A stretch of DNA of 64,000 nucleotides, taken from contig NZ_JAFMZP010000007.1 in assembly GCF_024436435.1 (NCBI RefSeq), positions 183,612-247,611 of the forward strand. The letters run 5' to 3'. This DNA is from Desertivirga xinjiangensis (GTDB lineage Bacteria; Bacteroidota; Bacteroidia; Sphingobacteriales; Sphingobacteriaceae). Shown one piece after another: positions 50,750 through 59,872 of the stretch. The position numbers were made by a program, and so were the translations under genes. Within the stretch, counting starts at the first letter, position 1; every line of letters starts with the position of its first letter. The notes under the pieces are model-generated. The model made no database searches. It was not told where the DNA came from and was given only the letters and a program-made list of their open reading frames with translations.

Positions 50750-51955
50750 ATGAGTGATGTTTCTACTAATAACAGCGTTGAGAAGACGGTGTTCCCCATC
50801 TTATTTGCCTTAAGTTTTTCGCACTTATTAAACGACACTATCCAGTCGCTGATACCCGCGATATATCCTATTGTTAAAGCCGATTACAATCTCAGTTTTT
50901 CGCAGATAGGTTTGATAACATTAAGTTTTCAGCTTGCGGCATCACTGTTGCAGCCAGTGGTTGGTCTTTATACTGATAAAAAGCCCCAGCCATTCTCTCT
51001 GGCAATTGGGATGGCCTTTACCTTGTGCGGACTTATTGTACTGTCGCTTTCTAACAGTTTCCACGTCATACTGATGGCTGTTGCACTGGTAGGAGTAGGC
51101 TCTTCTATCTTCCATCCGGAGGCATCGCGGATGGCTTATATGGCTTCAGGCGGTAAAAGAGGTTTGGCCCAATCGGTTTTTCAGCTGGGAGGCAATGCCG
51201 GGAGCTCCATCGGTCCCTTGCTGGCAGCCTGGATTATTGTACCTCATGGACAATTCAGTGTGATCTGGTTTTCCTTAATTGCTTTACTGGCTATCGTGAT
51301 TCTTAGCAACGTTGGACGCTGGTATAAGGGGCGGCTCAGTATCGCGTCTGTGAGTAAGAAAAAAATACCAGTATTGAGTCAGGGTTTATCAAAGGGTCGT
51401 ATCATCTCTTCGATAATCATTTTGCTTGTACTGATCTTTTCAAAGTATTTTTATATGGCCAGCCTTACCAGCTATTTTACTTTTTACCTGATGAGCAAGT
51501 TCAATGTTTCTGTGCAAAGTTCCCAGATCTATTTATTTGTTTTCTTGTTTTCAGTGGCAGCAGGTACTCTTGCCGGCGGGCCAATAGGGGATAGGATTGG
51601 AAGAAAGTATGTGATCTGGTTCTCCATTTTGGGTACGGCCCCCTTTGCTTTGTTATTACCGTATGCCAGCTTATTCTGGACGGGTGTGCTCATCGTTCCG
51701 ATCGGGATTATTTTAGCCTCGGCCTTTTCCGCAATACTAGTTTACGCACAGGAATTGATCCCCGGAAAGGTTGGTTTGGTGTCGGGATTGTTTTTTGGTT
51801 TTGCCTTTGGTATGGGAGGAATCGGTTCTGCTCTGCTGGGAGAACTTGCTGACAGGACCAGTATCACTTATGTTTATGGCATCTGCTCCTTTCTTCCTTT
51901 GATTGGTTTACTAACTGGCTTTCTGCCAAACATTGAAAAAGGAAAAAGTAATTAA
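50750..51955 (+). CDS. MFS transporter of the fosmidomycin-resistance (Fsr) type
   Basis: A 401-residue inner-membrane protein with 12 predicted helices. The beginning (ALSFSHLLNDTIQSLIPAIYP) is characteristic of the Fsr branch of the major facilitator superfamily, as is SSIFHPEASRMAYMASGGKRG around residue 120. Fsr exports fosmidomycin in E. coli; the natural substrate is unclear. Its stop codon overlaps the stop of the convergent VOC gene by 4 nt, with no terminator between. Confidence 0.9.
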   Translation: MSDVSTNNSVEKTVFPILFALSFSHLLNDTIQSLIPAIYPIVKADYNLSFSQIGLITLSFQLAASLLQPVVGLYTDKKPQPFSLAIGMAFTLCGLIVLSLSNSFHVILMAVALVGVGSSIFHPEASRMAYMASGGKRGLAQSVFQLGGNAGSSIGPLLAAWIIVPHGQFSVIWFSLIALLAIVILSNVGRWYKGRLSIASVSKKKIPVLSQGLSKGRIISSIIILLVLIFSKYFYMASLTSYFTFYLMSKFNVSVQSSQIYLFVFLFSVAAGTLAGGPIGDRIGRKYVIWFSILGTAPFALLLPYASLFWTGVLIVPIGIILASAFSAILVYAQELIPGKVGLVSGLFFGFAFGMGGIGSALLGELADRTSITYVYGICSFLPLIGLLTGFLPNIEKGKSN

Positions 51956-52314
51956 CCCTTTAGCACAAATTCGTTGTCGTCGTCATCGAGAAATACCGCG
52001 AATTTTCCCCAGGGCATCTCATTCAGTTCCTGCTTAAATCGTATGCCCTGGCTTTTCATGTACATGTAAAAGTCTTCGATATCCTCACATAAAAAGACGA
52101 TGGATGATTTACGTTCATTCCAGTCTTTCATTATTTTTCTTGGATACAACACTACGCTGGTTTCAGCACCTTTGGGCGCGACTTCGATCCATTTGAATCC
52201 AATTCCCATGTCTTCGTTCTTTCGCAGTTCAAAATCCATTTTTTCTGTCCAGAATTCCAATGCTTTGTTTTGGTCTGTAACGTAAACCGCCTGGGTAGCA
52301 ATTTTCCTGATCAT
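51952..52314 (-). CDS. VOC family (glyoxalase/bleomycin-resistance fold) protein
   Basis: About 120 residues from the ATG at 52314 (MIRKIATQAVYVTDQNKALEFW). It has the paired beta-alpha-beta-beta-beta units of the vicinal oxygen chelate fold, ending FAVFLDDDDNEFVLKG. A candidate metal ligand is Glu117 in NEFVL, but the N-terminal metal ligand is not a His, so metal use is uncertain. The function could be small-molecule binding, isomerisation or resistance. A longer frame from 52368 adds 18 residues unlike the family. Convergent with the MFS gene. Confidence 0.82.
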   Translation of the reverse strand: MIRKIATQAVYVTDQNKALEFWTEKMDFELRKNEDMGIGFKWIEVAPKGAETSVVLYPRKIMKDWNERKSSIVFLCEDIEDFYMYMKSQGIRFKQELNEMPWGKFAVFLDDDDNEFVLKG

Positions 52315-52486
52315 AACCTTTTGATTAGCGTGATAATCTTTATCAAATGGCACACGCGCAACGGCCATGCGCCGCGTATGCTTATGCCTGCTCTAATTTT
52401 AAGCAAAAATTTGGTTAAAAGTTTGCGTAAATACAGAAAAATCCTGTTCTGAAATGCGTTATTATTCGGTAAAATTGCATCTTGTT

Positions 52487-53473
52487 ATGGTATTAAAGAA
52501 GAGAGAGGATACGAGCAGGGAGCACAAGCCGCAGATGGAAGAGAAAAGCGCCTTACATCCACGTAATAAACATCGCCTCGGCTATGATTTTAAAGCGCTT
52601 AGCGAGGTTTGTCAGGGTTTGGAAGCCTTTGTGCACCTTAATCAATATCAGAGGGAAACCATTGATTTTGCAAACCCTGATGCCGTTAAAATGCTTAATA
52701 AAGCCTTACTTTTGCAATTCTATGGTGTGTCAGAATGGGATCTGCCTCCAGGCTACCTTTGCCCGCCAATACCCGGAAGAGCTGATTATATTCACTATGC
52801 GGCAGATCTGTTAGCCTCAGCTAATGCGCAGATAATTCCTGAGGGAAAGAAGATAAAAGTGCTGGATATAGGTACCGGAGCAAATTGCATCTATCCGATC
52901 ATTGGTTCGATGGAATATGGCTGGAGCTTTATTGGTTCTGATATCGATAAAAAGGCAATTGACTGGGCACGCCGGATTATTGCTTCAACCACAAGACTTG
53001 GAAAGGTTGTTGAATTACGCCATCAAAAATCTTCATCAGATATCTTCAAGGGCATAATTAAGCTGCATGACTATTTTGATCTGAGCATCTGTAACCCGCC
53101 GTTTCACGCCTCCATGCAGGATGCTATCTCAGGCACCATGCGTAAGCAGAAAAATTTAGGTTTGGATAAGAAAACTCCTGTCCTGAACTTTGGCGGCCAG
53201 AAAGCTGAGCTTTGGTACCCCGGAGGGGAAATTGCTTTTGTTAGAAAAATGATTGAGCAAAGTGCTGAGATACCCCAAAATTGTTATTGGTTTACTACGC
53301 TTGTATCAAAGAAAGAAAATCTGCGGCACATATACAGCTTACTTCGCCATTTGAAGGCCTTTGATGTGCGAACAATAACAATGAGCCAGGGGCAAAAAAC
53401 AAGCAGGGTAGTGGCATGGACTTTCTTGGACGAAGAGCAGCAGGTAATGTGGAAGAAAAGGCGTTGGTCTTAA
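52487..53473 (+). CDS. rlmF: 23S rRNA m6A1618 methyltransferase RlmF
   Basis: A SAM-dependent methyltransferase that makes N6-methyladenosine at position 1618 of 23S rRNA. Family start LHPRNKHRLGYDF, SAM-binding VLDIGTGANCIYPIIG, and the adenine-methylase catalytic motif NPPF (in SICNPPFHAS) are all present, with the C-terminal SRVVAWTF. The start is uncertain: ATG at 52454, 52487 or 52535; the conserved part begins only after 52535, and I use 52487 as a compromise. Its stop overlaps the stop of the convergent ankyrin gene. Confidence 0.93.
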   Translation: MVLKKREDTSREHKPQMEEKSALHPRNKHRLGYDFKALSEVCQGLEAFVHLNQYQRETIDFANPDAVKMLNKALLLQFYGVSEWDLPPGYLCPPIPGRADYIHYAADLLASANAQIIPEGKKIKVLDIGTGANCIYPIIGSMEYGWSFIGSDIDKKAIDWARRIIASTTRLGKVVELRHQKSSSDIFKGIIKLHDYFDLSICNPPFHASMQDAISGTMRKQKNLGLDKKTPVLNFGGQKAELWYPGGEIAFVRKMIEQSAEIPQNCYWFTTLVSKKENLRHIYSLLRHLKAFDVRTITMSQGQKTSRVVAWTFLDEEQQVMWKKRRWS

Positions 53474-53964
53474 CCCGGTTCATCTAAAGTATATTCTTCT
53501 ATTAACTCAACTGCTTCTATATTTCCTTGCTGAACTGCGAGGTCAAGCGCGGTAAGCCCGCGACTTTCTTTAATATGGATATCAGCGCCGCTTCTAAGTA
53601 AAACTTTAACTAACTCGTTGCGCCCAAACATGGCGGCAAACATAAGTGCTGTGCCGCCATTTCCATGCTGCAGGTTCAGATCCGACCCGTGGGAAATAAG
53701 AAGTTCTGCAATCTGCGGATAGCCTTTGAAACATACACCCATTAAGGCTGTATTACCCCCATTGTCCTGGATGTTTGGATCTGCGCCGGCTTCGAGCAGG
53801 AGCTTCGTTGCTTCATATTGTTCATTATAGGCTGCAATAATCAGGGGAGTGTAACCTTTGGTATCCTGCGCATTGACATCAGCATGCCCTTTTAAAAGTT
53901 CCTGAAGTTCGCTTACATCGCCAGCGCGGGCTGCATCAAAAAGTGCATAGTATTTGTTTTCCAT
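53470..53964 (-). CDS. Ankyrin-repeat protein downstream of catalase
   Basis: A 164-residue soluble protein of about four ankyrin repeats (DTKGYTPLIIAAYNEQYEATKLLLEAGA, split here, is the clearest), without signal peptide. It lies 64 nt after the catalase gene on the same strand. In Pseudomonas aeruginosa the ankyrin gene ankB follows katB and is needed for full catalase activity; a similar helper role is plausible here, although AnkB is exported and this protein shows no signal. A hairpin lies between the two genes and may lower its expression. Confidence 0.9.
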   Translation of the reverse strand: MENKYYALFDAARAGDVSELQELLKGHADVNAQDTKGYTPLIIAAYNEQYEATKLLLEAGADPNIQDNGGNTALMGVCFKGYPQIAELLISHGSDLNLQHGNGGTALMFAAMFGRNELVKVLLRSGADIHIKESRGLTALDLAVQQGNIEAVELIEEYTLDEPG

Positions 53965-53987
53965 TCAAGTATGTAAATCAGAAATCA

Positions 53988-54014
53988 AGATCCTGTCTAA
54001 AAAAGACAGGATCT
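53988..54014 (-). terminator. Hairpin after the catalase gene
   Basis: Perfect 11-bp stem AGATCCTGTCT/AGACAGGATCT with a 5-nt loop, 15 nt after the catalase stop. The minus-strand tail is only moderately T-rich, so it may be a partial terminator before the ankyrin gene. Confidence 0.6.
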
Positions 54015-54028
54015 GCCGAGGTATGAAC

Positions 54029-55648
54029 TCAATAAGGTTTTGCTTCGTTCGAAACATTTTCGGCCTGTGTAACAGCATCATGAGACTGGGTGGAGCCAAT
54101 TGGTCCCTTTTGGATGTCCATGCCTGCAGCATTAGCTAAGCCTTCAGAAACCCTCCGTCCGTAATCAGCGTCGCACTGCGTAAATAGTTCAACCATTTTC
54201 TCCTGGATGTGTTTTTTAACAGGAGCAAGGGTATTGACAAGGTTTTTAATCAATTCGTCCCTTTCCCAATCTTCCATGTTGCGGTACGTGTCGCCGGCTT
54301 GTCCGAAATTATTTTGCTTGTCGATTTTTTGACGTACCAGGGCTGCATTATAGTGAGGGGTGTGATCTTTCCCTGTCCGCTCTGCTTCACGAAGGCCATT
54401 GAGAGATGAAGGCTCATAATTGACGTGCGGATTAACACCCTCAACCAGATCCTGATGGTATGCCATTTGTCCATCTCGCTGATTGGTTGCTACGTGATGC
54501 TTGGGCGCATTTATCGGTAACTGAAGATAGTTAGTACCAACCCGATAACGCTGTGTATCGGAATACGAAAAAGTACGACCCTGGAGCATCTTGTCGTCTG
54601 AAAAGTCGAGCCCATCGACAAGGACACCGGTACCGAAAGCCGACTGCTCAACTTCCGCAAAAAAGTTTACAGGATTCCTGTTCAATGTCATTTTACCAAC
54701 TGGTAGCCAGGGAAATTTATCCTTTGGCCATATCTTCGTATCATCAAGCGGATCAAAGTCCAGTTCCGGATGTTCATCATCACTTAGGATTTGAACGAAT
54801 AACTCCCATTGAGGGTAGTTACCGCTTTCAATAGCTTCATAGAGATCCTGGGTTGCATGATTGAAGTTTTTTGCCTGGATCTCTTCAGCCTGTTCCTGCG
54901 TTAAATTCTTTATTCCTTGCAGCGGTTCCCAATGATATTTTACTAACACCGCTTCACCTTCAGAATTTACCCATTTATAGGTATTGACCCCCGAACCCTG
55001 CATATGCCTGTAATTTGCTGGAATTCCCCAGGGAGAGAACAGGAAAGTGATCATATGAAGAGCCTCAGGTGTATTGCTGATAAAGTCGAAAATCCGCTCG
55101 CCGTCTTGTCTGTTGGTTACCGGATCAGGTTTAAAAGCATGTATCAAATCGGGAAATTTCAATGCATCCCTGATAAAAAATATCTTGAGATTATTACCTA
55201 CAAGGTCCCAGTTACCATCTTCAGTGTACATTTTCACTGCAAAGCCGCGGGGATCTCTGAGCGTTTCGGGTGAGTGCCCCCCATGGGTAACTGTTGAAAA
55301 CCTCACAAACAGGGGAGTTTGTTTCCCTTTCTCCTGGAACACCTTAGCTCGGGTATACTTAGAAACAGGTTCTTCCCCAACCATACCATATGCTTCGAAA
55401 TAACCATGGGCACCTGTTCCCCGTGCATGAACCACTCGTTCAGGTACTCGTTCCCTGTCGAAGTGGGACATCTTTTCAAGGAACTGATAATTTTCCAAAG
55501 TTGCAGGACCTCTGTTTCCCACGGTTCGCATACTTTGATTATCGTACACAGGATGTCCTTGTCTGGTGGTCAGGATGTTTTTATGTTCCTGATTCCCTGA
55601 AGTTTGCTCTTGTGGTGATGACGGTGTGGATTTTTCTTGCTGGCTCAT
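54029..55648 (-). CDS. Heme catalase
   Basis: A 539-residue monofunctional catalase that dismutates hydrogen peroxide. Residues visible: active-site His in [15 protein letters not shown] (~78), distal Asn in [14 protein letters not shown] (~150), and the heme-ligand Tyr in [13 protein letters not shown] (~360). Length puts it in the small-subunit class with a short C-terminal extension (after ~500) rather than the ~750-residue class. It is cytosolic, with no signal peptide; the first ~25 residues are Ser/Gln-rich and poorly conserved. The ankyrin gene follows. No OxyR-type gene is nearby. Confidence 0.95.
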   Translation of the reverse strand: MSQQEKSTPSSPQEQTSGNQEHKNILTTRQGHPVYDNQSMRTVGNRGPATLENYQFLEKMSHFDRERVPERVVHARGTGAHGYFEAYGMVGEEPVSKYTRAKVFQEKGKQTPLFVRFSTVTHGGHSPETLRDPRGFAVKMYTEDGNWDLVGNNLKIFFIRDALKFPDLIHAFKPDPVTNRQDGERIFDFISNTPEALHMITFLFSPWGIPANYRHMQGSGVNTYKWVNSEGEAVLVKYHWEPLQGIKNLTQEQAEEIQAKNFNHATQDLYEAIESGNYPQWELFVQILSDDEHPELDFDPLDDTKIWPKDKFPWLPVGKMTLNRNPVNFFAEVEQSAFGTGVLVDGLDFSDDKMLQGRTFSYSDTQRYRVGTNYLQLPINAPKHHVATNQRDGQMAYHQDLVEGVNPHVNYEPSSLNGLREAERTGKDHTPHYNAALVRQKIDKQNNFGQAGDTYRNMEDWERDELIKNLVNTLAPVKKHIQEKMVELFTQCDADYGRRVSEGLANAAGMDIQKGPIGSTQSHDAVTQAENVSNEAKPY

Positions 55649-55719
55649 CGTTGTAAGTTTTAGAACTTAACAATCGACAGACTTGCAGGTTTTGAAACAA
55701 TATATAAGTTTGAAACTAT

Positions 55720-57021
55720 TTATATGATCATCCCAACTATTGCGGCAGTAAGCAAACAAGCAAGAGTTCCGCCAATTAAGGCTTTGATCCCAAGCTTTGA
55801 TAAATTCTCTCTTTGATTCGGAGCTAACGCGCCGATGCCGCCGATCTGAATACCGATCGAAGCGAAGTTTGAGAAACCACATAAAGCGTAGGTGGCGATG
55901 ATAATAGCCCTTTGATCTGTTAATGCTCCGCTTGTTTTTAAGTTAGCCAGGGTGCCATAAGCATAAAACTCATTCAAAATTGTCTTTTCACCCAATAGCT
56001 GACCCACCTGGGTCATACTTGCTGTGTCCACCCCGATCAACCAGGCAACAGGAGAAAAGATATATCCTAAAATATACTGCAATGTAAGGCCTTCATATTT
56101 TCCTGCGGAAGAGGACTTAATGATGTCGTTTAAGCCTGTCCAGCTACCAATACCTTGCAGAAATAGATAGTTGATCATAGCCATTAGAGCTGTAAACACC
56201 AATAGCATTGCACCAACGTTCACAGCCAGTCTTAAGCCGTCGCTTGTACCAATCGAAATGGCTTCAAGCACATTTGATCCTACTTTTTCTTTTGATAGCT
56301 GGAGGCTCGAATTGATTTTTTCTGGTTCAGTTTCGGGAAGTAAAATTTTAGATATGAGAATTGCTGCCGGCGCAGACATAACTGACGCGCACAATAAATG
56401 TGTGGCGAAGACCTGCTGACCTTCAGGAGTTGTGCCGCCCAGAAAACCTACATAAGCTGCAAGAACACCGCCTGCAATAGTAGCCATACCGCCAATCATT
56501 AAACACAGTATTTCCGACCGGGTCATCTTTTCAATGTAGGGCTTTACAAGCAGAGGGGCTTCTGTTTGTCCGAGAAATATGTTGCCGGCTGCCGCCAAAC
56601 TCTCAGCGCCAGACAACCGCATAAACTTTGATACGATCCAGGCGAAAACAAACACTATCTTTTGCAGGATATTGAGATAATATAGAAGTGACGTCAGAGC
56701 CGAGAAAAAAATAATTGTCGGAAGCACCTGAAACGCAAATATATAGCCGAAAGAATCAGTTCTGGTGATCAAATCGCCGAATAAAAAGGTAGCTCCGGCT
56801 TTGGTAAAATCGAGAACTCCTACAAAAATGCCCGAGACTGCGGCAAAAAAGGACTTAATAAGGGGGATTTTTAAAACGCCTATCGCAAAAACTAACTGGA
56901 TAATCAGTCCTGAGATAACAATTTTCCAACTGATTGATTTTTTTGCGGAGCTTAATAAAAAAGCTAAACCAATAATGAACAGAGCGCCTAAAAGGCCCCT
57001 GGAAATGTGAATTATGTCCAA
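55720..57021 (-). CDS. NupC-type concentrative nucleoside transporter
   Basis: A 433-residue inner-membrane symporter of the CNT family with an N-terminal helix set, a gate domain (~170-290; GQTEAPLLVKPYI) and a C-terminal domain (LSEFYAYGTL-like LNEFYAYGTLANL, ALCGFSNFASIGIQIGG). The GQTEAPL and GFSN segments carry nucleoside- and sodium-binding residues of the family. It starts at TTG (complement of 57019-57021); I found no in-frame ATG nearby upstream. It imports nucleosides using sodium or protons. Confidence 0.92.
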   Translation of the reverse strand: MDIIHISRGLLGALFIIGLAFLLSSAKKSISWKIVISGLIIQLVFAIGVLKIPLIKSFFAAVSGIFVGVLDFTKAGATFLFGDLITRTDSFGYIFAFQVLPTIIFFSALTSLLYYLNILQKIVFVFAWIVSKFMRLSGAESLAAAGNIFLGQTEAPLLVKPYIEKMTRSEILCLMIGGMATIAGGVLAAYVGFLGGTTPEGQQVFATHLLCASVMSAPAAILISKILLPETEPEKINSSLQLSKEKVGSNVLEAISIGTSDGLRLAVNVGAMLLVFTALMAMINYLFLQGIGSWTGLNDIIKSSSAGKYEGLTLQYILGYIFSPVAWLIGVDTASMTQVGQLLGEKTILNEFYAYGTLANLKTSGALTDQRAIIIATYALCGFSNFASIGIQIGGIGALAPNQRENLSKLGIKALIGGTLACLLTAAIVGMII

Positions 57022-57093
57022 ACTCTTTAAATTTGAGCTTAAAATAAGATAAGAATCTGGGAAAATGAATTATTGAAAAATTATTTCACACCG

Positions 57094-57690
57094 TTATAAT
57101 GCTTTTCTTTTACTCAGTTCGTCGCGGATACTCGCAGCTTTTTCATAAGCTTCATCTGCCAATGCCTGCTGTAGTTTTTCTTTTAACTCTTCATCAGAAA
57201 GCGATGCGTAAGAACTCTGGGATGTAGGCGATTTTTCTTCAGTTGGACTTTCAATATTTTCAAGGAAAACAAAGTCGTTTCCTTCTATCATAATACCTGC
57301 AGTTGAAAGAATAAACTCATAAGTATGGATCGGGCATTCAAAACGTACCGCCAGTGCTATAGCATCAGAAGTGCGGGCATCGATCTCAATAGTCTTTTTT
57401 CCATCGTTGCAAATAAGTTTAGCATAGAAGATCCCGTCGACAAGATTGTAAATGATTACTTCATCCACATGGATACCAAAGGATTGTGCAAAAGATTTAA
57501 AGAGGTCATGGGTTAATGGCCTGCTCGGGGTCATTTTTTCAATTTCAATGGCAATTGCCTGTGCTTCAAATCCACCAATGATAATAGGAAGCCGGCGTCT
57601 TCCGTTTACTTCGCCCAAAACAAGTGCGTATGCGCCAGATTGTGTCTGGCTGTATGATAGTCCTACAATATCTAGTTTTATTTTCTTCAT
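57094..57690 (-). CDS. Bifunctional nuclease (DUF151) family protein with UVR motif
   Basis: A 198-residue soluble protein. Residues ~1-135 are the BFN/DUF151 domain (LPIIIGGFEAQAIAIEIE, RPLTHDLFKS, IDARTSDAIALAVR), and residues ~160-195 a UvrB/UvrC-type helical hairpin (LKEKLQQALADEAYEKAASIRDEL in part). Plant and mycobacterial BFN proteins are reported to cut DNA or RNA; the bacterial role is unclear. The UVR motif suggests contact with a partner protein. It has its own -7 box ~110 nt upstream. Confidence 0.92.
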   Translation of the reverse strand: MKKIKLDIVGLSYSQTQSGAYALVLGEVNGRRRLPIIIGGFEAQAIAIEIEKMTPSRPLTHDLFKSFAQSFGIHVDEVIIYNLVDGIFYAKLICNDGKKTIEIDARTSDAIALAVRFECPIHTYEFILSTAGIMIEGNDFVFLENIESPTEEKSPTSQSSYASLSDEELKEKLQQALADEAYEKAASIRDELSKRKAL

Positions 57691-58108
57691 GCGTACGAAG
57701 CCTCTCGGCTCAATCCAATTCCTTTAATGCTTTTGTTCTACAATTATAGCACCAATCGGGTGTGCTATTTACTTAGCGCGGCCAACCAAGCCTGCGGCAA
57801 AGGTACTTTTTCAGTAGCTTTTAACGATTAATCTATCCTAATTTTTCTCATTTCGTTTGTATGGCGGATATATAGAAAGCGGCATATAATGTATATGCCC
57901 TTACAAGCAAATTGTTTTCATTTTATTTTGTTTTTCAGGCATTTCATTCGCTCACAGGTATATTGAATTCGATATTATCGTTGTTTAAATATATTTTTGT
58001 AGTCAAATCAAGCGAACATTTGTTCTTGTTAACTATTTTGCAAACTTACATAAATTTTGTCTTTAGCATTTTTGCAAAACAATTTACATTATTAATTCTC
58101 TAAATAAA
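57691..58108. other. Divergent intergenic region between the BFN and TPR genes
   Basis: 418 nt, strongly AT-rich towards the TPR gene. It contains the minus-strand -7 box for the BFN gene (57798-57805) and a small hairpin in its leader (around 57737-57757, TAGCACC/GGTGTGCTA). On the plus strand the best TPR promoter candidate is CATTTTTG around 58068, one mismatch from TAnnTTTG. No gene or RNA recognised. Confidence 0.5.
57798..57805 (-). promoter_or_regulatory. -7 promoter box for the BFN gene
   Basis: The minus strand reads TACCTTTG, an exact TAnnTTTG match. It implies a leader of about 100 nt before the BFN ATG, longer than for other genes here. Confidence 0.5.
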
Positions 58109-58444
58109 ATGAGCGGAACCCGTTTACAAAAGCTGCTTGAGTTCTATAACAACGAACCCAACGACCCGTTTTTAAAATATGCTCTTGCAACAGAATATTT
58201 ATCGGCAAACGATCTGAGTACCGCTTTATCTTTTTTTGAAGATCTGAAAAACAACCATGAGTCGTATGTGGGCACTTATTATCATCTGGGAGGACTCTAT
58301 GAGAAACTTGATCGAAAAGATGATGCGATCTCTACCTACCAGAAAGGAATGCAGGTCGCAAGAGCCGCAAGGGATAATCATGCTTATTCCGAGTTACAAA
58401 CCGTTTATAATTCTGCAATGGGTTTAAATTATGAAGATGACTAA
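58109..58444 (+). CDS. Small tetratricopeptide-repeat protein
   Basis: A 111-residue cytosolic protein with about two and a half TPR units (DPFLKYALATEYLSANDLSTAL, split here at residues ~20-42; GTYYHLGGLYEKLDRKDDAISTYQKG in part at ~57-83). TPRs mediate protein contacts; no partner can be named. It lies 19 nt upstream of the chromate transporter gene on the same strand and may be cotranscribed, but I see no functional link. Confidence 0.88.
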   Translation: MSGTRLQKLLEFYNNEPNDPFLKYALATEYLSANDLSTALSFFEDLKNNHESYVGTYYHLGGLYEKLDRKDDAISTYQKGMQVARAARDNHAYSELQTVYNSAMGLNYEDD

Positions 58445-58463
58445 CCGTTAAACCATACTGGTT

Positions 58464-59663
58464 TTGAAAACGAAGCATATTCTTTTTATCCGCGATGTTA
58501 CCTTGTTTACTTTCACAGCATTCGGGGGGGCACAGGCGCATATTGGAATAATGCTCAAAGACTTTGTCAAACGAAGACATTATATTACAGAAAAAGAGTT
58601 GCTGGAACTCAATGCCTTAACCCAGGTACTTCCCGGCCCGTCCTCTACTCAAACCCTGGTAGGAATTGCTTATAAGGTAGGAGGCTTGTGGCTCTCCTTG
58701 TTAACATTTTTTATATGGATAATCCCTTCCGCTGCAGCGATGTGCTTTTTTGCAGTCGCTTATACATTTCTCGACGATAAGGAAACGTTCAGTTCTATTC
58801 TTAAATATGTTCAGCCTATTGCCGTAGGCATTGTTGGATTTGCCGCTTTTTCACTCGCCAGGGCGATACTCAAGACCAATGTCTCGATTTGGCTGGCCTT
58901 TGCCGCCATCCTGGTCACCCTCATCCTCAAAAATGCCTATGTATTTCCCATTATGATTTTGTTGGGAGGTATTATCTCGTCCGCACTGGAAACGAGCACC
59001 GAAGAAACGGAGATCAGAGTGAAGTTGTTCTCCAGTATCAACAAGAAAAAAATACTCTACTTTTTAGGGGTCTTAATGTTTTTTGCGGCTCTGGGTGCTG
59101 TGATCAACAGGACATCGCCATTCAGTTTACCGGTACGTTTATTTGAAAACTTTTACAGGAACGGCATTCTCATTTTTGGTGGAGGAAATGTGCTGGTTCC
59201 GTTGATGTTTACAGAGTTCGTTAAGATGAAGCAATACATTTCGGCTGATGTTTTTATCAGTGGTTATGCTTTACAACAGGCTTTGCCCGGACCAACATTC
59301 TCATTCACTTCCTTTGTGGGAGCGATGACTATGAAGCATTCGGGTGTCGGCATTGGTGGACAGATAATTGGTAGCCTGGTAGCAACTTTAGGTATCAATC
59401 TTCCAGGTCTGATACTTGTTCTTTTCTTTGTGCCCTTTTGGGAAGATCTAAAAAAGATTACACGGATAAGGAAATCTCTTTCTGGCGTTAATGCTGTATC
59501 TGTCGGTTTTATAATCGCTGCTTTTATCTTTCTCCTTCAGCCGATAGAATTAAATGTCACTTCGATCTGCCTGGTTGCAGCAACTTTTTTAATTCTGAAA
59601 TTCACGATGATCAGAACTCCTTTTTTAATCATCGCCGGAATTTTGATGGGGATGTATTTGTAA
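58464..59663 (+). CDS. chrA: Chromate transporter ChrA (long, two-domain form)
   Basis: A 399-residue inner-membrane protein of the CHR family, with two homologous halves (~1-185 and ~195-399). The first half has FTAFGGAQAHIGIM and QVLPGPSSTQ, the second FRNGILIFGGGNVLVPLM-like FYRNGILIFGGG and ALPGPTFSF: the FGG and PGP motifs of each half. ChrA exports chromate in exchange or symport with protons; without a ChrB regulator nearby, sulfate-like anion transport is also possible. It starts with TTG at 58464; no better start is in frame after the TPR stop. Confidence 0.9.
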   Translation: MKTKHILFIRDVTLFTFTAFGGAQAHIGIMLKDFVKRRHYITEKELLELNALTQVLPGPSSTQTLVGIAYKVGGLWLSLLTFFIWIIPSAAAMCFFAVAYTFLDDKETFSSILKYVQPIAVGIVGFAAFSLARAILKTNVSIWLAFAAILVTLILKNAYVFPIMILLGGIISSALETSTEETEIRVKLFSSINKKKILYFLGVLMFFAALGAVINRTSPFSLPVRLFENFYRNGILIFGGGNVLVPLMFTEFVKMKQYISADVFISGYALQQALPGPTFSFTSFVGAMTMKHSGVGIGGQIIGSLVATLGINLPGLILVLFFVPFWEDLKKITRIRKSLSGVNAVSVGFIIAAFIFLLQPIELNVTSICLVAATFLILKFTMIRTPFLIIAGILMGMYL

Positions 59664-59872
59664 AAAAACCTTGCACACGCGGCAAGCGTGCCCAAGCGGG
59701 CAGCGGGTTTGCGTATGCTGGCGCACGCCTGTGCCTTTAAGCCGGCATAGATAGGTTAAAATCCCGTCGCTGTCCGTGGTCTTGTGAAGAGGTTGTGAAT
59801 AGGGGGACTAGAAACCCTTCCGAATTCTATGGACAGTATGAGTTATAAGTTCGGAACGTATAACTTATCACT
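59664..59872. other. Intergenic region with GC-rich repeat remnants
   Basis: 209 nt between chrA and dnaB stops. The first 90 nt are GC-rich with partial palindromes built on CGCACGC-like units, including GCTGGCGCACGC shared with 47638-47649. A weak hairpin AGTTATA/TATAACT (59841-59865) lies near the dnaB stop. Confidence 0.45.
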
